Origin: Ottelia alismoides
Taxonomy: Eukaryota > Streptophyta > Magnoliopsida > Alismatales > Hydrocharitaceae
Reading direction: 5' to 3'
DNA: 64,000 bases
Assembly (NCBI GenBank): GCA_037367405.1
Contig: JAZKJV010000681.1
Span: 703,328-767,327, forward strand
Part shown: piece after piece, positions 45,291-58,500 of the stretch
Layout of the letters: each line of letters opens with the position of its first letter
How positions within the stretch are numbered: position 1 is the stretch's first letter
Made by a program: the position numbers and the translations under genes
Notes under the pieces: generated by a model
Seen by the model: the letters and a program-made list of their open reading frames with translations, nothing else
Databases searched by the model: none
Told to the model about the DNA's origin: nothing

Positions 45291-47345
45291 GAAAACTTTC
45301 TTTTGATTTTCAAAGGAATTTTCTTATCATAGAGAACAGTAGAGGCTCCTCTCCACTTTAGCCAACCTGCATTTATTCTATTTGTAACATCTCCATCAAT
45401 TTCTCCATCATGTTGCAAAATGGATCCCAAGTATCTAAAAGAATCTCTCTTCTGAATGTTATCATCACCAATCTTAACATCGATTCCTTCACCATTGCTT
45501 CCATCAAAAGTACACTCCATATATTCTGTTTTAGCTCTACTTATGCGAAATCCGTTAGTCTCCAAAGCATGTCTCCAGACCTCAAGCTTCTCATTTACTC
45601 CATCTCCAGTCTCATCAATTAACACCATATCATCAACGAATAACATACGCCAAGGTTTCTCATCCTGAATGTGACTTGTCAACTCGTCCATAATCAAAGT
45701 AAAAAGAAATGGACTCAAAGTTGAACCGTGATGCAGATCAGTGTTGATGTAAAAATAGTCAGTCTTCCCAGATTGTATCCTTACACAAGATGAAGCCATG
45801 TCATATATATCTTTTCTAAGGCTAATGTATATGATATGCACTTGTTTCTTCTCCAAAACTTTTTACTATATCTCCCGTGGGATGGAATCATAAGCCTTCT
45901 CTAAATCAATAAAAATCATATAGAGGTTCTTTCTTTTAGTTCTGTAAATCTTCATTATTCTCCTCAACAAGTGAATGGCTTCAATAGTTGAGCGACCTGG
46001 CATGGATCCGAATTGGTTTTCTTTACTTTGGAAACTTGCCTCAACCTTCTTTCGATCACACATTCCCAAATTTTCATAGTGTGACTCATTTGCTTGATAC
46101 CTCTGTAATTTGAACGATTTCGAATGTATCTTTTGTTCTTATAAAGAGGCACCATGATGCTTCTCCTCCATTCTTCAGGTATTTTCTTGCTTCGATAAAT
46201 AACATTGAATAAATTTGTAAGCCAAGTCAAATTACGCTCACCTAAACTCTCCAAAGTTCTACAAAAATGCCATCAGGTCCTAGACATTTCTCATGTCTCA
46301 TAACCTTCAAAGCCTCCTCTACTTCCTTCCTTTGTATTCGTTTGTTGCTTGCACGATTCAAGTAACTCTCACTACTAGCTAGATTTCCCAAAGTGATCTC
46401 TCTATTTTTTCCCTAATGAAAAGCTTATGGAAATATTGCTTCCATCTAGTCTTTATATCCTTCCGAGTAACAAGCACATGACCTTCCTCATCCTTAATGC
46501 ATCTCACTTGAGAAAGATCTTTGGTCTTTTTTTCTTTGGCTTTAGCCAGCCTGAATATATCCTTCTGACCCTCCTTAGAATCGAGATTTTTATACAAAAC
46601 TTCATAAGCTTTTGACTTAACTTCGCTTACCGCCTTCTTTGCTTCCTTCTTAGCTATTTTGTAGTTTGTGACAGTTTCATCTGTTCTAGCCTTAGACATA
46701 GCTTTAAAGCAAGATCTTTTAATTTTGAGCTTCTCTTGCATCCCTCCACTCCACCACCAAGCCTCCTTTTTGCATGGAGCTCCTCCCTTTACTCGTCTAG
46801 CATTTCTTTGGCTACCCTTCAGATATAAGATGCTACCGCCTCCCACATCTCATTAGTACTTCCGTTACAATCCCAAGATAAGTCTTCTAAAACCTTCTCC
46901 CTGAAGTTTGATTGCTTTAATTGAAAATTCCACCATCTAGTTATAGTGATATTGAAAACCCTCCTTTTCTTTACTAGCATTTTTTATTTACACATCCATG
47001 ACTAACAAGCGATGTTGGGTGGTCAGGCTCTCTCCTGGGATTACTTTGCAGTCTTTGCAACACATCCGATCTCTTCTTTTCAATGCAAAGTAGTCTCTAT
47101 GTTCTAGTCGAGCCACTCTTATAAGTTATTAAATGCTCCTCCCTCTTTTTGAAACGAATATTTGTAATGAAAAGATTATAAGCTGTTATAAAATCTAGAA
47201 AGACTTTTCCCTCTTCATTTCTATCCCCGGAGACAAAGCCATTATGCTCCATTAAAAAGAACATAGATATTATGCCTCCACATGGCCTCATGGTTTTGAA
47301 CAAGAGATCTGACAGTAATCTGACAAAGCACTTGCTCTTTAGCAC
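45272..47345 (-). pseudogene. RTE-type LINE: endonuclease end and reverse transcriptase
   Basis: Endonuclease C-terminus at 47345-47097 (FVSGDRNEEGKVFLDFITAYNL, FKKREEHLITYKSG). Linker at 46846-46379 (EAWWWSGGMQEKLKIKR, DVLYKNLDSKEGQKDIFRLAKAK-like, RWKQYFHKLF). RT start at 46254-45866 (WRRSIMVPLYKNK, NYRGI, IFIDLEKAYDSIPREI). RT core at 45856-45272 (LHHGSTLSPFLFTLIMDEL; FVDDMVLIDE at about 45640, where FADD is usual; FRYLGSI). In-frame TAG and TAA at 45868-45863 and frame breaks elsewhere make it non-functional. It ends in mid-thumb and abuts the copia remnant. Confidence 0.88.
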
Positions 47346-48019
47346 ATTCGAAAGCTTCTGAAACCATATTGCGAGATTTTATTAAGGCTGGAGGGGATTT
47401 CCCCCCTACTGGGGTAGAGATCACAAATGGCCTTCTTCAGCAAGCAGAACTTCTGATACTTCATCTGAAGGCCGATCCTATATGGTTGCTGCATGTAACT
47501 GACATCCAACTGATGTGAGGATCATTGATTTTGTACTATTATTGTTAGAAGAATTGTGAGAGTCGATAGATGAGTGTGAGAAAGTGTCAAAAAAACCCAG
47601 TATTATAGATCTGGGCTTATCCTATTGCAACTGGATGTGTCATTAATATACCTTAGTTAGGGATGAAATGGTCGGATATAGATTGAAATGTAGATGTTAT
47701 CATATCCTAATCCTTTTTAAATTTTGAATCAAAATCCGAATGCGAATATCTTATGAATATGCAAAATGATAAATCATATCCCTAAAATATGGATACGAAT
47801 TCAAAAAAGATATTGACTATTAGGATACAAATATTTGGCAAACAAGTATGGATTAATATATTAATATTGGACATATCCTGATTGACTTATGTTATCTTTA
47901 ATTACTAACTTTTTTTTATTTCTTGGGTTTGGGATGCACAATTTTCTCCGCAAATTCATTACTTGAAACTCCAACAGATGCATCCGTTTTCATTATACTC
48001 TAATAGATGGACCTATTTA
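47346..48019. other. No gene seen
   Basis: AT-rich. 47650-47890 contains many variants of ATATCC/GGATAT (for example GGTCGGATATAG and ATATCCTAATCC), suggesting an old foldback-type repeat that could not be delimited. Confidence 0.25.
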
Positions 48020-48430
48020 CATTTTTTTGAGACCGAAAAGGGAGAAACACGCGTTGGTGTCCACCCCATTATGTTATTTAATAAAGAGGAAGAGAAAAAA
48101 GAAAGAATGAAATTACAACAGCCACGCGACTACCAGGTGCTTATAGTGAACACGAACATTCTCACAGTAAAAACGATGATCAGAAAAAAGCACATTGTTA
48201 CGGGCCAACCATATTGCCCACAAAACCGCTACCGGCGCAATACTCTCCTGCCTCTGATGACCACGTGACCCAAACAGAGAGGACCAAAATGAGTCAACAT
48301 CACGCGAGTTAATCCAGTTCAGATTCACCTCTCTCCAAATAGACGTGGAAACATGGCAGGAAGGAAAAAGATGTTCCACCGTCTTGATTTCATTGTCGCA
48401 TAGAATATGTGAACCCCTGAGGATCTGGGT
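48020..48430 (-). pseudogene. L1-type LINE 3' fragment (zf-RVT region)
   Basis: The minus strand encodes LCDNEIKTVEHLFPSCHVSTSIWREV and, downstream, VLWAIWLARNNVLF, the hallmark C-terminal region of plant L1 ORF2. It is a 5'-truncated copy ending near an oligo-T stretch at 48021-48027. Different from the LINE at 34.8-38.8 kb. Confidence 0.78.
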
Positions 48431-49261
48431 ACCCGTTTACGACACAATTCGCAATATTCCATTTATGACATCGCATTAAAAGCATAATCTTATGGGGAAA
48501 TTTTTCGCAATGAATATATTTGCAAGTGACATTCGACATTCACATTCACAACCACAAGTTAATAGAGAAAAATATTGACACCAAAATCTTATTTCATTAA
48601 TTTCAACATGTACAATGTCTGACAGTTCATACAACATCCCAAAAATGTGACTGAAGAGAAGAAGCAATTACAATATCAATTGAACTAAAAACTGTAACAA
48701 AAACCACATACCGTCTGGTATATACCTTGTCTCTTGGAACCATGTATAGCTACTAAACAGAAGACTCCTTTCCTGCCATGCGTGCAAGGAAGAAGAGGAG
48801 TCACAAACGTGAATACAAACCCGTAGTTTAAAATAAATAACAAGTAATTTAATGTGCAAAAGAGAGCAAGTAGAAAGGTGGAACAAGTATAATTTACATC
48901 TACTTGCGTAAGTAAAAAAGTTTTCCAAGTTGTTTGTATTCCCCATAAGTGTCCATTATTCCAACACTTTTCATATATTACATATTTATTTTGTAATTAC
49001 AAATTCATATTTGTATAAGGGTATGTGTGTGTGTGTATATATGTATCTATATTATCATACAGACTAGATATCACCACGGTGGATTTCTACGATGTGGAAG
49101 ATGAAATTTAGATTGACTTAAATCTTGAATCTAATGGATAATCATTTTCTATCAACATAACTTTTGATTGTGACTCTCCAATTTCAACTTCAACTGTCTC
49201 AGATGCGATCTTAGGTGACTTAGATCTAGATATGGATGATCTGGATGTAGAATCGCCAAGT
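48431..49261. other. No gene seen; TG/TA microsatellite
   Basis: AT-rich; a short GT run and TATATG at about 49022-49048. No domain recognised. Confidence 0.3.
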
Positions 49262-49741
49262 CTGTTGGCGAAAGAAAACTCAAGCGGTGAAGAAGCCTAC
49301 AAATGGCTCTTCCGTCTCGCCCTCTAGTTGGAAGGACGGTCCAATAGAGGGATAGGTCTACTCCCCAACTACGCCACTGAGACGGGTGAGAGAGACTTCC
49401 CGGAAAAGTCACTCTAAAAAAAAACAGTCCGACCGGTAACGGGAAACCGAGCTCGTACGTAAAACTGAAAACCAAGGATCCCCCGCCTGGGTATCCTAAA
49501 ACAGAGGGTCAGCGGAATGGTCTAAAGTCGGGATCCCAACGAGGCGTAAAAACACTGCGAGCTCGCGTAAAAACCGTGTAAAAGACTGGGATCCTAGACC
49601 CGCGCACTTAGCGGCCGCTGCCCTAACTGGACTTCCTTTCCTCCGCCCAGTTGAGGGTCACCGCGCCCTCGCACGGTCAGGTGAAAAGGGCACCACGACC
49701 GGCACTATTAATTATTAGTCACCACTAATTTACCATCATCT
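49262..49741 (-). repeat. Dispersed ~480-bp repeat, copy 2 (inverted)
   Basis: Reverse-complement match to 40731-41212. Shared blocks include GTGCCGGTC(G/A)TGGTG, GGTGACCCTCAACTGGGCGG, TCTAGGATCCCAGTC, CGAGCTCG and CTCACCCGTCTCAG. Divergence is considerable, so the two are old copies. Confidence 0.75.
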
Positions 49742-52525
49742 TCTTTTTCTTGATTCCTTATTTCCTTTATGACATGTAGAATGTTCGCTATACTTGCATA
49801 ACATTTGCATCAATTAAGTGAGTTGGATCCTTAACCAAAATTTGAATATAATTAAGGGATTTTCAAAATTGATCTGCCTCTAGTATCAGATGTTGATGTT
49901 GTATCCATGGACAGAAACAAAACTTATGAACAACAATAAAGATGTGTGTATGTGTGTGTGCACACTTGCTCATAAAGATACGGTCATAATTGGCGTGATC
50001 TTTTGACGGTGCCCTATGCATCTTCATGCTATATACTAGCATCTTCATACACCAGGATTGTTTTAGTAGTGCCAACAATTCACGATCTTCAGACAGTTGA
50101 TCAATAAAGATTGAAGTCAAGAATTCGGCCATGGGAAAGGCATCATTTCATAACTAAGGTCAGATCATGTAATTTTGTGCACATCAGACTTGTTGATAAC
50201 AGTTGATCTGTCAGGCTCTCCATCAGCATGCACACACACATGCACTCAATACATGTGAGCTCAGATATTGCACAAATTCATAATGATAACAATGCTCTAT
50301 CAGAATTAAGCATTTTAAGAAACAACATATTTGAAATTTTGTGTTTGATCTTTCTGTTTTATCCAATATTTAAGCTCTTCAAGATCATGATAAATAGTCA
50401 CTGAGAATCAACAAAGTATGGTTGAAGGCCTTATCGATTATGATCGATTAAATAGTAATTCTTCAATGTAGAATATGTTATATGTTCCCTAATGAGAGTG
50501 TCATATATGAAGGATCTTCGTAACAATCATATGCTCATATAGAAAAATATCACTCGAGAAAGCTACTTAATGAGATCTGGCCAGATACCTATACCAAATA
50601 AAAATTTATAGAATCTGGAAACATAATTATTCACGTACCTAGATGGCTTACCTAAATACACATTTCAATTAACATATAAGAGAGATAGATTTTTCTGTTT
50701 CCTTTATCAGATTGTAGGTGAACTTGATAGAAGCTATTATATTAGATAAATTGTATTATCTGATTTTTCAGAGTGTAATTAAATTTGGATTTTTCTAAGC
50801 AGAGAAGTATGCAGTTGTATTATACAATAAATAATGTCATAAACTTATTCCTGTCAAGCTCACACTTATAACCAGTTTCACTAGCTTATCCTCCCAACAT
50901 ACTCCTATCAAACTAGCCCTTAAGGTAGAATTGTGGGGGTATTATTACTGGAGAATTATCTAAATAATGTAAATATATTCTGGTACAACATATAAGCTAA
51001 CAGGGTGAATTGTTAAAAATACAATTTGAAAGAATAGCTGGTGAAGTAATTACCCAAAGAACATAGATGTACTCTCAATATAGTCTATAAGCTAACATGA
51101 TGAATTGTAACTATTTCCTGCATTACCTACGATATCATCCCAAATTATCCCAACACAGTGGTGCATCGAACTGATGGAACTCTACAAACATTGACAAATC
51201 CTCACAATATTACATGACAGAAGGCATCTACTATAAAAATGCACTTAACATGACCCAATGAAATCATGACCACACAATTAAATGATATCTGTTTCTTATT
51301 CATAAAATTATTTGGATTGATTTAGTGTCTGTATCATATGTTAGTAGTGTAATTCATGCAGGGAAACTTTAGCCGTCTTTCTAAGAAATAGGTTCAAAGT
51401 AGGGTGCATCAAATCCACTTAACGATCTCAAACCACAAGGTCAATCGCGAAAAAGCTCCTTTCCCGCCCAGCTTAATATATTCTAGTGGTGATTTCTACA
51501 GCTAGATTTTGATACCTACAAATATCAATATATAAAAGTGATGTTATAAAAATGAGAAATGTTATCAATTCACAAGCTTCATGCCGTACCTGCGCCATTG
51601 AACTCTTCCAAACCTTTCTTCAACATAGGCGCCAAAGCAACTAAGTTAAGGACAAGCGGAGGCTACTTCTTCGTGCAACCCCCCCTCTTGGTGCATGAAT
51701 TATTGTAATCATAATCCAGGAACAAAAATTTAAATTGCTAATAGTAAAGATTCATTTATTTATTTGAATCATTATAGCATCTAGATCATTTATTCTTAAT
51801 ACTAATTAAGAAACCTTTCCTTTCGGATGGTGAAATCCTTAGCCACTGATCTAACAGAAAGACCCTTATCACAGGTTGTACAATGTTCTTGTTAAAAATA
51901 AATATGAAGTCAGACCTAGAGATTTAATTTTTAGATGTTTGCTTCTAGTCATAAAATCCCAAAGTCCCAAACCTTCAACACCATTCAAATAGGTGGTTAT
52001 TAGTATTTCCTGTTTCACATCCAAGCAACCTTATACATTTGTATGACCATTTAGCCCTTTAGTTAACTCCCAAAGAATAACTATTGATCAACATCAATGC
52101 AATTTATCCCATCAGCCTCTACTACTAACATCCACAAATGCATAATTAAGGATCAAGAATGGGTAGAATACCATGCATGGCAGCAAGTGAGAGGTTAGGG
52201 ATTGTACCTTATTTTACTGCTCTAATTTTAAGGAAAAAGGGGCTTCCAAGCTTTAAACTCTGGTTGGATCTTGATCTCCAGCAGCTGTTCTATGGCTTGA
52301 TGGTTGCCTACTGCAGTTTTTCTTCACTGATTGTGCAACCAAAAGATGTAGGGGAAGTTCTAGCAGAAGGGCTGGAATAAGAGAGAGTACTCTTCGATGG
52401 GAAATTGGAGTGAATTTGGAAAGAGATGGAAAAGGAAAATGGGGGTCGTTGGTAATAACGAGGGAGATTAGGAAAGTGGAAGATGGAAAATAGAAAAGGG
52501 AGAGGGGAGTCACGGATGGAATGGA
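49742..52525. other. No gene supported
   Basis: AT-rich with short GT/CA runs at about 49945-49965 and 50228-50245. On the minus strand 51690-51600 ends GAGTTCAATGGCGCAG|GTACGG, and the same strand can be read NLVALAPMLKKGLEEFNGAG, which could be an exon, but neither gene nor neighbouring exons are recognised. A Met-initiated minus ORF at 50132-49863 (MAEFLTSIFIDQLSEDREL) is equally unassigned. Confidence 0.25.
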
Positions 52526-52529
52526 AATG

Positions 52530-52556
52530 AGAATAGGATGTTATATATATATATAG
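52530..52556 (-). promoter_or_regulatory. Candidate TATA box on the minus strand
   Basis: CTATATATATATATAAC on the minus strand is followed by CT-rich leader-like sequence (52520-52380) and a short ORF of 86 codons (52513-52253) without recognised domains. It lies only ~25 bp from the tandem-duplication junction. A simple TA microsatellite is the alternative. Confidence 0.3.
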
Positions 52557-52576
52557 GATGAAGAGGGGAGAAGAAT

Positions 52577-55500
52577 GGGAGCGCTCGCCTTTGGTGGAAG
52601 CTCTTTGATATTTGACTTATAGAGTGATAGCTTTTTTCAACATTTGTATTTCTTTGCATTGGCTAGCTCCACTGCTTTTACCAAGAGTTGGCGCACATTG
52701 ATCAATATTATTTTTGTATTTTATCACACCCTGGCACTTAAGTAAATGTCAAGAGATTAGTACAAGAATCATGTTCTCATACTGGCTAAAAATGCTGACA
52801 CTCAGGTTTCATGAAGCCTTCAATGATTTTATCCCATCCTCGAGCATCATTAAATCGGGTCCACACTCAAATCCCTCATCCAGGTCCCTTGAGTGAAATT
52901 TCAACTCATCTCATCATAACTGCAGTTGTATATGTGACGTGTTGATCATATTCTTAAGATTAGAGACTAAGCATGCAATATAGCATGCAAATCTGTCAAA
53001 CCAGAGAAATATGGATAATTAAGTCAGAGACCATGATAACTAAGGCTGGTCAACTTAAAATTTCAAGACCTCGTAAACCAAGTGTTCTTGAACATCAATA
53101 ATCTTGTGTGAATGTGGAAGTGTCAGGGATTAAACCAACTTCTTCATCTTTTTTTTCATTTTTTATCATTTTTAAACAATATTATAGACATAAGTTAGTC
53201 TCATTTAAACCCTCTTTTTGAAAAGACTTTTGAAAAGATTTTCCAAACAATGTCACATTTATAAGGATTTTTCAAACATTTTTCAAACAATTTTTCAAAA
53301 TAAGTAAAATCCAATTTTCAAACCATTTTCAAAATATTTATTCAAAATAATGTAACATAGTAGAGAATTTTTCAAACTTTGAAAACAATTGATGTCACTT
53401 AGTTCAGAAGATATATTGTCTAGCCTAAAAAGTTTTAAATTTTTCAGAATTTTCAAAATATAGCTATGACTAAAGTACATATATACTGTATATACGGTAT
53501 AGCTCCTATACTTAACTTTTGTTATGTCCTCATAACACTAAGTGATACAAAGCATAGCTCGAGTTAAGATATAGGAAAGGATATAGGAACTGAGGGGTCA
53601 CCCCCTATACTTAGGTTAAGAATAACCTAAGTATCGGAGAGAAGGATAAATGAGTCAGGAATTCACGGGAACTCAGGTCCCCCCTATACTTAGGCTGAGA
53701 ATAGCCTAAGTACAGAGATGGATAAGTGAAGTTGGGGAGACCTGAGGGGAACAAAGAGGTTAGGATGGATTTACACATGAAGGAATGAATCTAAGGAGAT
53801 GAATGGAGCACATAGGGTCTACGGGAGGGTGTCGGAAATCGACAAACATGGCTTAAGAAATCAATCAATCAACATCCTTGATTCACCAACTCACACATAA
53901 AACCAACATATGTTGGTCATTTATCTTTTCATTTTTTATTGGTGATAAATACATATTCATTCTCATTTACGCAAGGATTAATGATACGTCGAACCAAAAA
54001 TATCCTACGTAAAAAGGGTGTTTCTCTCCCAAAACATGATTTTACTCCATTTTATTGATCAACCGACATTATCAGTCCCAATTTTTAGCTTCAAGGTTAT
54101 CACTGATTTAATAATAACACAAATCAATCAAACATCATCTACCGATCATTCCCAATTTTCATTAAACCTAGGTGATCAATCCATGACGGAATTGAGTAAA
54201 AGCCGATGCATACGATAAAATCATGATCTATACCAAAGAGGAAAACTTGCAGTGCCTTTATATATACTCGTGAAAAACAAGACCGAATTAAAATCAAATG
54301 TTGAATGTATGCAAGTCGATAAAAATCGCACCTAGCATGCTTCTATTAGCGGGGAAAGAACATATTTAATTTTGGCTAAGTGAAGCGATGTCTACGTACA
54401 TCTCAAATTAATGTATGTCCTACCTACGATCAAACACATAAGATGAAAATGAGATAGCTCGAAGAGCCGCTTGCCTGATCCTAAGTCGACACTCAAGTGG
54501 GGCAAGCCCCACACAACCACAATTGCCTTCATTCATTTACAATCGCGAGTCTTCAAATGAAGATCGCTGTAAAGAGATTATTTACATGCATGAAATGAAA
54601 AATGCAAGAGACATTAATTCTCTTCAATTTCTCCAATGGTGCTTCTACATCTCCTCACAACAGGAGCTCTTGTTCCGTGCCTCATTGATCGCCAAGGGAT
54701 CCTGCAACAAAAACAAACATTAGAAAGATATTCGAGAATTATCAACACAATGCAAGCAACACAAATGACTCGATTAAAGGTTAAAAACTACTACTTAATC
54801 AAATAATAAAAATTTAAATAAAATAAAAGATGAGTTGTGTCTCCGGCAACGACACCCTTTGATTGGCTCGCTAAGTACGTGGTATAAATTGTACTCGTTG
54901 TAATACGAGTACTTAGCGTATCGGTCTGAACCGAGAAAAGAACTCTGTGAAGAGGACACAACTTAAATTTATATCTCGGGCAAGTCCAGGGTCGAACATA
55001 GGGAGACAAAGGAACAACTTTGGGTTAATTCAGAAAACTTATATATAGGATTCTAATGCGATTTTTTGTATTTTTTATGCAAAATGCTGGTGAATCAAGT
55101 TAATAAGAAAACACACAATTTAGCCAAATTAATTTTAATACAAAATTAATTGAATTTAGCCAAATTATATTTTTCCTACATACTTAATCTAGTTATGAAT
55201 GCAGCACATATTTTTTTGGAATTTTATGGATTAAAATACAACAACAAAAAATGCACACTTTTATGGGTTTTTTCACAATTTTTCACACAAACAGAATGTA
55301 AAAAATTATGAGAATTTTACTGAAATATAAACATAATGCAGTGAGTCTACAATATTTTTTTAAAATTTTTTGACAATATATGAAATTTTTATGTTTTTTT
55401 TAATGAAAATAGAATGACTGTGAGTATTGAATTTCTAATAAATCCACAATGTCAATTTATCTGGATAACAAATTATCTCAAAAAGGTATTTAATGATCAA

Positions 55501-58500
55501 TCCAAAAGAGTTGGAATTTCACAAAAATATTATGTATAGATTTAATTAAAAACAAATTAGGAAAATCACTCTACAATTTATTTAAGGCACAAGAGAACTC
55601 TAATGAAATGAAATTTGGAAAGTAATTCAAGCACATTTCAAGGCATCGGTCTGAGTATTGTGAAATTTTTGGAGCACCCATGAGTGAAATATGAATTTAA
55701 GAGCTCAAATTGGGTAAAATGTGCAATATTTCATTTGAATAATTTTAATTAATTACCCAAAAGTAAAAAAATACAAATAAATATACAAATAATAGACAAT
55801 TAGTTGCTCAACATCATGAAATTTTTCATTGAAATAAACGATGCAATATTGAGGTCCAAATTAAAATTCAAAACAAGATTGTCCGTGCAAAGTCAGAAAA
55901 CAAAACATTCAAACAAGCTATGTACATGGACTACTTTGTAATTACATAAACTTAAAGGGGAAAATGCAATTTTTACAAAAAATTAAAAAAATTAGAAAAA
56001 AACGAAAGAAATGGAGACCTTCAACCTTGTGGTTAGGGCGCAGGGGGATCACACGTGGGTGTTGCAGTTGGCCGACAGGCGGGACACCGCTGCAGGTGGG
56101 CGAATGCGTAGGTGCATGTCGATGGAAGAGGGTGCACGACGGTGGTTGACTGGCAGAGGAGCCATGATGGAAGGCGCGAGCGGTGGAGGCCGTGACAAGG
56201 TTGGAGGGAGGTGTGCGGAGCTGTGTGGGCTGATGTGGGCTGAAGGTTTCTGGAGTGGGAGGAGGGCGATGCCGCCGCTTATGGCCGTGACCATGGCGGT
56301 CTGGAGTGGGTGCCGTCATGCACGAAGGTGCGACCAACGGTGGTGGAAGGGGGAGCGGTGGTGGCCGGCGATGGCTGGGGGAGTCGGCCACCTGCTGCAT
56401 TTCCTTTTTTTTTGTTGTTGAGATTTTATTATTTTCATTTTTATTTTTTTATTTTTTATTCTCTTAAACAGAAAATAAACAAATGCAAATGAAAATATGA
56501 ACAAATGCAAACATGATGGAGTGATGTGATCAATGCAAATATGAACAAATGAAGGTGACAAAGGGGTGGTGATATGAAGTGAAAAAATAATGAAATAAAA
56601 AATGATGGCTAATGATGAAAAGAAAAATTACCTATGATAGAACGGAATCGCCTAGGAAGTGCTCGCGAGGAGCACTCTTCTTTGCTCGAATCACCGGTGA
56701 GCGATGAGCTCGAGCAACACGTGGAGGCAGCTGCGACATTGGCAGGAATGCCAACAGATCTCACCAGAGAGGAGTCAGTCATTTTTCAACCACGGTTGAC
56801 ATGCTGTCATCGATTTAATTCAGGGAGCTTGAGCTAAAAATGACGAACCCGAAATTTAGCCCTTTAAAAATGTGGAATTAACATTCTAATGTCATTGCAG
56901 TCGGGCTAAATAGGATCTATCAAAAAAATGCTTGGATTGATTTATCAATTAATTACAAACGGTCGAATTTATTTTACTTGGGCAAGCCCAAGGTCGAACT
57001 CAAGGACACGAGCCTCTTAAGCATCTATTTGGAATCTCATTAGTCAGATTAAGAGATAAATAAAGAACTCATAGGTCAACTGCAAGGACACATGATGTGA
57101 GGACACATGGAGGCACTTTTGTTTGATTTTTATCATACAGAGTGATGCAAGTATAAAAATGCAGACATAAGCCCTATCTATATGAAATCAATGAGCCATA
57201 TAATAATAGTCAACATCAGGATCAAATAATAAAGCATATTTAATTGATGAACTGACGAAAGGCACGAAGAAGCATAAACAAGTGACACTAAATCATTAGA
57301 ATTAATCATAAAAAAGTTCAAGCCTCAAATCAGGGAACAAATCATGCCATGAGATAGACAAGGAAATAAGCTTCATAACGAAATTGAAATTAACTAAAAC
57401 AAAGATCATATGCTCTAGTTATTAGCAAAAGTGTTCAGGGGTATAAACGTAAAGAAAACTTCAAAATAAATAGAGAAAACTTTGCAAACAGGTCCCTAGG
57501 AGGACTTAAATGCAATTATAAAAAGTTACGGGGCCACATGCCTTCAACTGGAGATTTGGCTTGGCTCGGGCGTCCCGAACCTAGATGTTGGATGAAGAGG
57601 CTCGGAGCAGCGACATGGCTTCCCGTGGACCGTCCGATCATGGAGATCGGATGACAACTTTACGTGCTCGGGGGCATCAGCGTGGCCAAATGTGAGCAGT
57701 TGGATAGGCACTGGGAGGGTGCCGTCCAACGACATATGTACGATCGAGAGCTTCCTCCTCCGTTGAAGAGCTGGTGGCGCTTTTGGATCTTCAACGGACC
57801 TATGCGAGCTCCACCACCATCCTCCGTGCTCGATGAAGATCCATGAAGATTCCTAGAAGGACGACGACCAAGCTTGGAGCACGGGGACGACGCCAGGTGA
57901 CCTAAATGGCCTGTCGACTAACTCACGTCGGAGGCGAAGCTTGAGAAGTTTGCTCCGACGAAGCTCCGGCCATTGAGCACTCTGGTACCTGCAATGTTAG
58001 TACATAGCTGAAGCGTGCAAGTGCGAGGTGAGTGTGGCAGAAGTGGGGTCTTATGTGAATGGAGGAATGGGAGACCGGAGCTCTGTCTCGGACGACCTGG
58101 AGAGGAGATGGATCGGAGGTGTTCAGGCGATGGAGAAGGGGAGAAGGCAATGAGCGTGGAGTGGAAAAGCTAGGGCTATGGTGAATTGAAGGAAAGTGGC
58201 AGAAATTACACCTAATTAATTAGTAGAAACTAGAAGAAAAGATAAGAGGACTCACCTCGAGATAGATGCGGAGGAGGGACGGCTTGGGCTGATCACCGGC
58301 GGCGCTCCGATCATCTCTGGACTCCCCCAGCCATGGGGAGCAGCTTGCCAACGTTTGAAAGTCGGAGATATGGCCTACCATGGCCATGGGTTGACACCGG
58401 GATCGACGACGGTCGTCGCATCGTCAATCCGACCTCCCCCTGTCACGGGGAGGCGGAGAGATGCTGGGCTGTGACCCGCGTAAAGATGAACAAGCTGATT

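Larger units (their letters stand above)
24265..52576. repeat. First unit of a 28.3-kb tandem segmental duplication
   Basis: The sequence from GGGAGCGCTCGCCTTTGG at 24265 recurs from 52577 to the right edge at an offset of 28,312 falling to 28,307, the change coming from homopolymer-length differences. The copies therefore abut head to tail at 52576/52577. The unit holds most of element C, the flanking host DNA and all host-region repeats listed here. A real tandem duplication and an assembly duplication cannot be told apart from sequence alone. Confidence 0.9.
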
